Origin: Chromatiales bacterium
GTDB taxonomy: Bacteria; Pseudomonadota; Gammaproteobacteria; Steroidobacterales; GCA-2729495
NCBI GenBank assembly: GCA_030614035.1
Contig: JAUWKW010000038.1
Coordinates: 1 to 9,393 of the forward strand
Direction: 5' to 3'
Length of the DNA: 9,393 nt
This document shows positions 7,766-9,393 of this stretch, one piece after another. Every line of letters begins with the position of its first letter. The stretch's first letter is position 1. A program made the position numbers and the translations under genes. The notes beneath the pieces are model-generated. The model searched no databases. It was not told the origin of the DNA and saw only the letters and a list, made by a program, of their open reading frames with translations.

Positions 7766-7795
7766 ATAATAAGGCGTCATGCTGGCCGGGCTCAA
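7766..7795 (-). promoter_or_regulatory. Candidate promoter of the gspCDEF operon
   Basis: On the - strand TTGAGC (7795-7790, 4 of 6 matches to TTGACA) is followed by an 18-nt spacer and TATTAT (7771-7766, 5 of 6 matches to TATAAT). Transcription would start near 7759, about 20 nt before the favoured GTG at 7739. The weak -35 box would fit a promoter that needs an activator. Confidence 0.42.
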
Positions 7796-7800
7796 GCGCG

Positions 7801-7812
7801 AAACAGCTGTTT
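7801..7812. repeat. 12-bp perfect palindrome upstream of gspC
   Basis: AAACAGCTGTTT is a perfect inverted repeat with no loop, centred about 47 bp upstream of the predicted gspC start of transcription and just above its -35 box. The size and position suit a dimeric regulator, but I do not recognise the motif. A palindrome of this length can also occur by chance. Confidence 0.35.
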
Positions 7813-8014
7813 TTCCTTAATAAGCATTGAGATGCAGATCAGACTTTACAGCAATTCTGGAAAATGGGCCGCCGAGGCCCTCGATATACTGGATGTGCCC
7901 AAGACACCGGGCTGAAACGACCGGCCAGCATACCTTGCCGCCATCCGCAGCTTGCCTGGACGCGGACGGGCGGCGACTTGAGCCGTGTAAATGCCGGTTT
8001 CCGCGCTGGCTGGA

Positions 8015-8042
8015 TGGACGGTTCTGGCAAAGCAGGTAAAAT
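8015..8042 (+). promoter_or_regulatory. Candidate promoter of clpS-clpA
   Basis: TGGACG (8015-8020, 4 of 6 matches to TTGACA), a 16-nt spacer and TAAAAT (8037-8042, 5 of 6 matches to TATAAT) would start transcription near 8049, about 35 nt before the clpS ATG. The spacing is slightly short and the -35 box weak. Confidence 0.35.
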
Positions 8043-8083
8043 GCTGTGAACGCCAATGATTCCGCTAGGGGTGCTGGCAGGCC

Positions 8084-8422
8084 ATGTCGCAAGACCAGAA
8101 GAAGGATTTTCTGATCCGACCAGACGATGAACGTGGCCTGGTTCTTGAGGAGGCGAAGCCGAAACTCAAGAAGCCGCCACTGTTCCGCGTCGTGTTGCTC
8201 AATGATGACTACACCCCGATGGAATTTGTCGTCGAGGTCCTGGAATTGATATTCGGCATGGACAGGCCCAAGGCGACGCGGATCATGCTTGAGGTACATA
8301 CCAAGGGCAAAGGCGTGTGCGGCGTTTATACGTACGAAATTGCAGAAACTAAAGTGGCACAGGTCAGCACCTATGCCCAACAAAATCAGCATCCTTTGCT
8401 GTGTACAATGGAAGAGAGTTAA
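8084..8422 (+). CDS. clpS: ATP-dependent Clp protease adaptor ClpS
   Basis: ClpS is the adaptor that binds N-degron substrates (destabilising N-terminal residues) and hands them to the ClpA unfoldase of the ClpAP protease in the cytoplasm. The product has 112 residues, close to the usual 106. After a variable, charged N-terminal extension (1-30), the core runs from [19 protein letters not shown] to HPLLCTMEE. The substrate-pocket residues match E. coli N34, D35, M40 and H66 as N40, D41, M46 and H72. The ClpA-contact stretch EIAETK (85-90) is present. The Shine-Dalgarno is weak (GGCAGG very close to the ATG, AGGGG further up), but no better start is in frame, and the N-terminal length fits. 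The gene lies 6 nt upstream of clpA, the normal gammaproteobacterial arrangement. The cspD gene often found next to clpS in this class is not here; the divergent neighbour is gspC. Confidence 0.97.
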   Translation: MSQDQKKDFLIRPDDERGLVLEEAKPKLKKPPLFRVVLLNDDYTPMEFVVEVLELIFGMDRPKATRIMLEVHTKGKGVCGVYTYEIAETKVAQVSTYAQQNQHPLLCTMEES

Positions 8423-8428
8423 TTTCGA

Positions 8429-9393
8429 ATGTTAAGCAGCGAACTAGAATTTTGCCTCAACGAAGCATTTCAGAGAGCGCGAACCAGTCACCATGAATTT
8501 ATGACGGTCGAGCATTTGCTGCTCGCCATCATGGATATTCCGTCGGTCGCCGAGGTACTGAAGGCCTGTGCGGCTGACCTGCCTCGGCTGAGCAAGGAAT
8601 TGACAGAATTCATCGATGAGTCAACTCCGTTCTTGCCCGAGGAAAGTGAGCAGGAGGTCCAGCCCACGCTCGGATTCCAACGGGTCTTGCAGCGCGCTGT
8701 TTATCACGTGCAGTCCGGCGGCCGCAAGGAAGTGACTGGCGTCAACGTGCTGGTTGCGATTTTTGGCGAAAAACAGTCGCATGCGGTGTACCTGCTGGGG
8801 CTCCAGGACGTTAATCGGGTGGACATCGTGAACTTCATTTCACACGGTGTCTCCAAGCTCGGTGACGGGAGCACGCCCGAGCCGGATTCGGATGCTTCTG
8901 CGGACGAACTCGAAGACGATTCGTCTACCAGCGCGCTGGAACGGTTTGCGACGAATCTCAATCAGAAGGCTGCAGAAGGGAAAATCGACCCGCTGATCGG
9001 GCGGGAGTCGGAAATCCAGCGGACAATTCAGGTGTTGTGTCGTCGGCGCAAGAACAACCCGCTTTATACGGGAGAGGCCGGTGTTGGCAAGACGGCGATG
9101 GCAGAAGGCCTCGCCAAGAAGATCGTTGACGATGAAGTTCCCGACGTGCTGGAAGGCTGCACAATCTACGCGCTGGATATGGGCGCTTTACTGGCGGGAA
9201 CAAAGTACCGCGGCGATTTCGAAAAACGCATGAAAGGCGTTTTTACCGAATTATCGAAGGACCCCGGTGCGATCTTGTTTATCGATGAGATACACACCGT
9301 GATCGGTGCCGGTGCGGCATCTGGCGGGGTTCTGGATGCGTCGAACCTGATCAAGCCGGTGCTGGCTGGCGGCGAGATGCGGTGCATCGGTTC
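8429..9393 (+). CDS. clpA: ATP-dependent Clp protease ATP-binding subunit ClpA, 5' part
   Basis: ClpA is the AAA+ unfoldase that docks on ClpP and feeds it unfolded substrates, including those delivered by ClpS. The first 321 codons are present and the gene runs off the right edge. The ATG at 8429 is preceded by GGAAGAGAG about 10 nt upstream, within the end of clpS. The Clp N-domain (1-140) contains [14 protein letters not shown] and the second repeat [20 protein letters not shown]. An acidic Ser/Asp-rich linker follows (about 146-168). The first AAA+ module opens [13 protein letters not shown] and carries Walker A GEAGVGKT (215-222), the pore-loop region [11 protein letters not shown] (257-267) and Walker [11 protein letters not shown] (281-290). 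These match E. coli ClpA closely, with PLYTGEAG where that protein has PLLVGESG. The M-domain absence that separates ClpA from ClpB, and the second AAA+ module, lie in the missing part; the ClpS neighbour and N-domain settle the name. Confidence 0.97.
   Translation, partial: MLSSELEFCLNEAFQRARTSHHEFMTVEHLLLAIMDIPSVAEVLKACAADLPRLSKELTEFIDESTPFLPEESEQEVQPTLGFQRVLQRAVYHVQSGGRKEVTGVNVLVAIFGEKQSHAVYLLGLQDVNRVDIVNFISHGVSKLGDGSTPEPDSDASADELEDDSSTSALERFATNLNQKAAEGKIDPLIGRESEIQRTIQVLCRRRKNNPLYTGEAGVGKTAMAEGLAKKIVDDEVPDVLEGCTIYALDMGALLAGTKYRGDFEKRMKGVFTELSKDPGAILFIDEIHTVIGAGAASGGVLDASNLIKPVLAGGEMRCIG

Larger units (their letters stand above)
7758..8083. other. Intergenic region between divergent gspC and clpS
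   Basis: This region of about 325 bp separates divergent genes and holds no convincing gene. Its left third is AT-rich and carries the candidate gspC promoter and the 12-bp palindrome. A small GGGCC-GCCGA-GGCCC hairpin (7866-7880) has no T-tract. A 27-codon frame (7832-7915) lacks a ribosome site. The right end carries a candidate clpS promoter. No tRNA or repeat array is visible. About 130 bases (roughly 7880-8010) have no identified role. Confidence 0.6.

Noticed and set aside
7866..7880. GGGCC-GCCGA-GGCCC hairpin as a terminator
   Set aside because: The stem is 5 bp and no T-tract follows on either strand, and no gene ends nearby.
7832..7915. 27-codon frame in the gspC-clpS intergenic region (MQIRLYSNSGKW...)
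   Set aside because: There is no Shine-Dalgarno before its ATG, no promoter placed to serve it, and no resemblance to a known leader peptide.
7817..8392. 191-codon frame on the - strand
   Set aside because: It is antisense to all but the last 30 bases of clpS, which is unmistakable, and its translation (many His, Arg, Leu) shows no recognisable domain.
1..9393. CRISPR array, tRNA or rRNA genes, insertion sequences, prophage or toxin-antitoxin genes
   Set aside because: No regularly spaced repeats, cloverleaf, transposase-like frame or terminal inverted repeats were seen; the genes are all chromosomal housekeeping or secretion types.

Overview
The window reads as a chromosomal segment of a moderately GC-rich gammaproteobacterium. 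The adjacent clpS-clpA pair closely resembles the Escherichia coli proteins as I remember them. The type II secretion genes and the ImuC-type polymerase also fit that class. A more exact placement (Chromatiales or Xanthomonadales relatives) would be a guess.

Layout from left to right: (1) the 3' part of dnaE2/imuC on the + strand, ending at 1463; (2) convergent to it, a small, very acidic 84-residue protein on the - strand (1522-1776), with a perfect Shine-Dalgarno, a strong sigma70-type promoter and a perfect CRP/Vfr/Clp palindrome upstream; (3) a - strand type II secretion operon read gspC-gspD-gspE-gspF (7739 down to 1984), with junctions that overlap or nearly touch; (4) an intergenic region of about 340 bp between the divergent gspC and clpS; (5) on the + strand, clpS and the first 321 codons of clpA, which runs off the right edge.

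The four gsp genes encode the clamp/PDZ subunit (GspC), the outer-membrane secretin (GspD), the assembly ATPase (GspE) and the polytopic inner-membrane platform protein (GspF). Together they join the ATPase, the inner membrane and the outer-membrane channel of one secretion machine. The operon stops after gspF: no pseudopilin (gspG-K) or gspL/M gene follows, so the rest of the system must be encoded elsewhere. ClpS delivers N-degron substrates to the ClpAP protease, and the two genes are 6 nt apart. The dnaE2 product is an error-prone polymerase of the ImuA/ImuB/DnaE2 mutasome; its partners would lie left of the window.

There is no sign of a wholly new system: no CRISPR array, tRNA, rRNA, insertion sequence or prophage gene was seen. 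The points most worth following are the GspE that has lost its tetracysteine zinc site, the truncated C-D-E-F operon, and the apparently CRP-controlled small acidic gene of unknown role.
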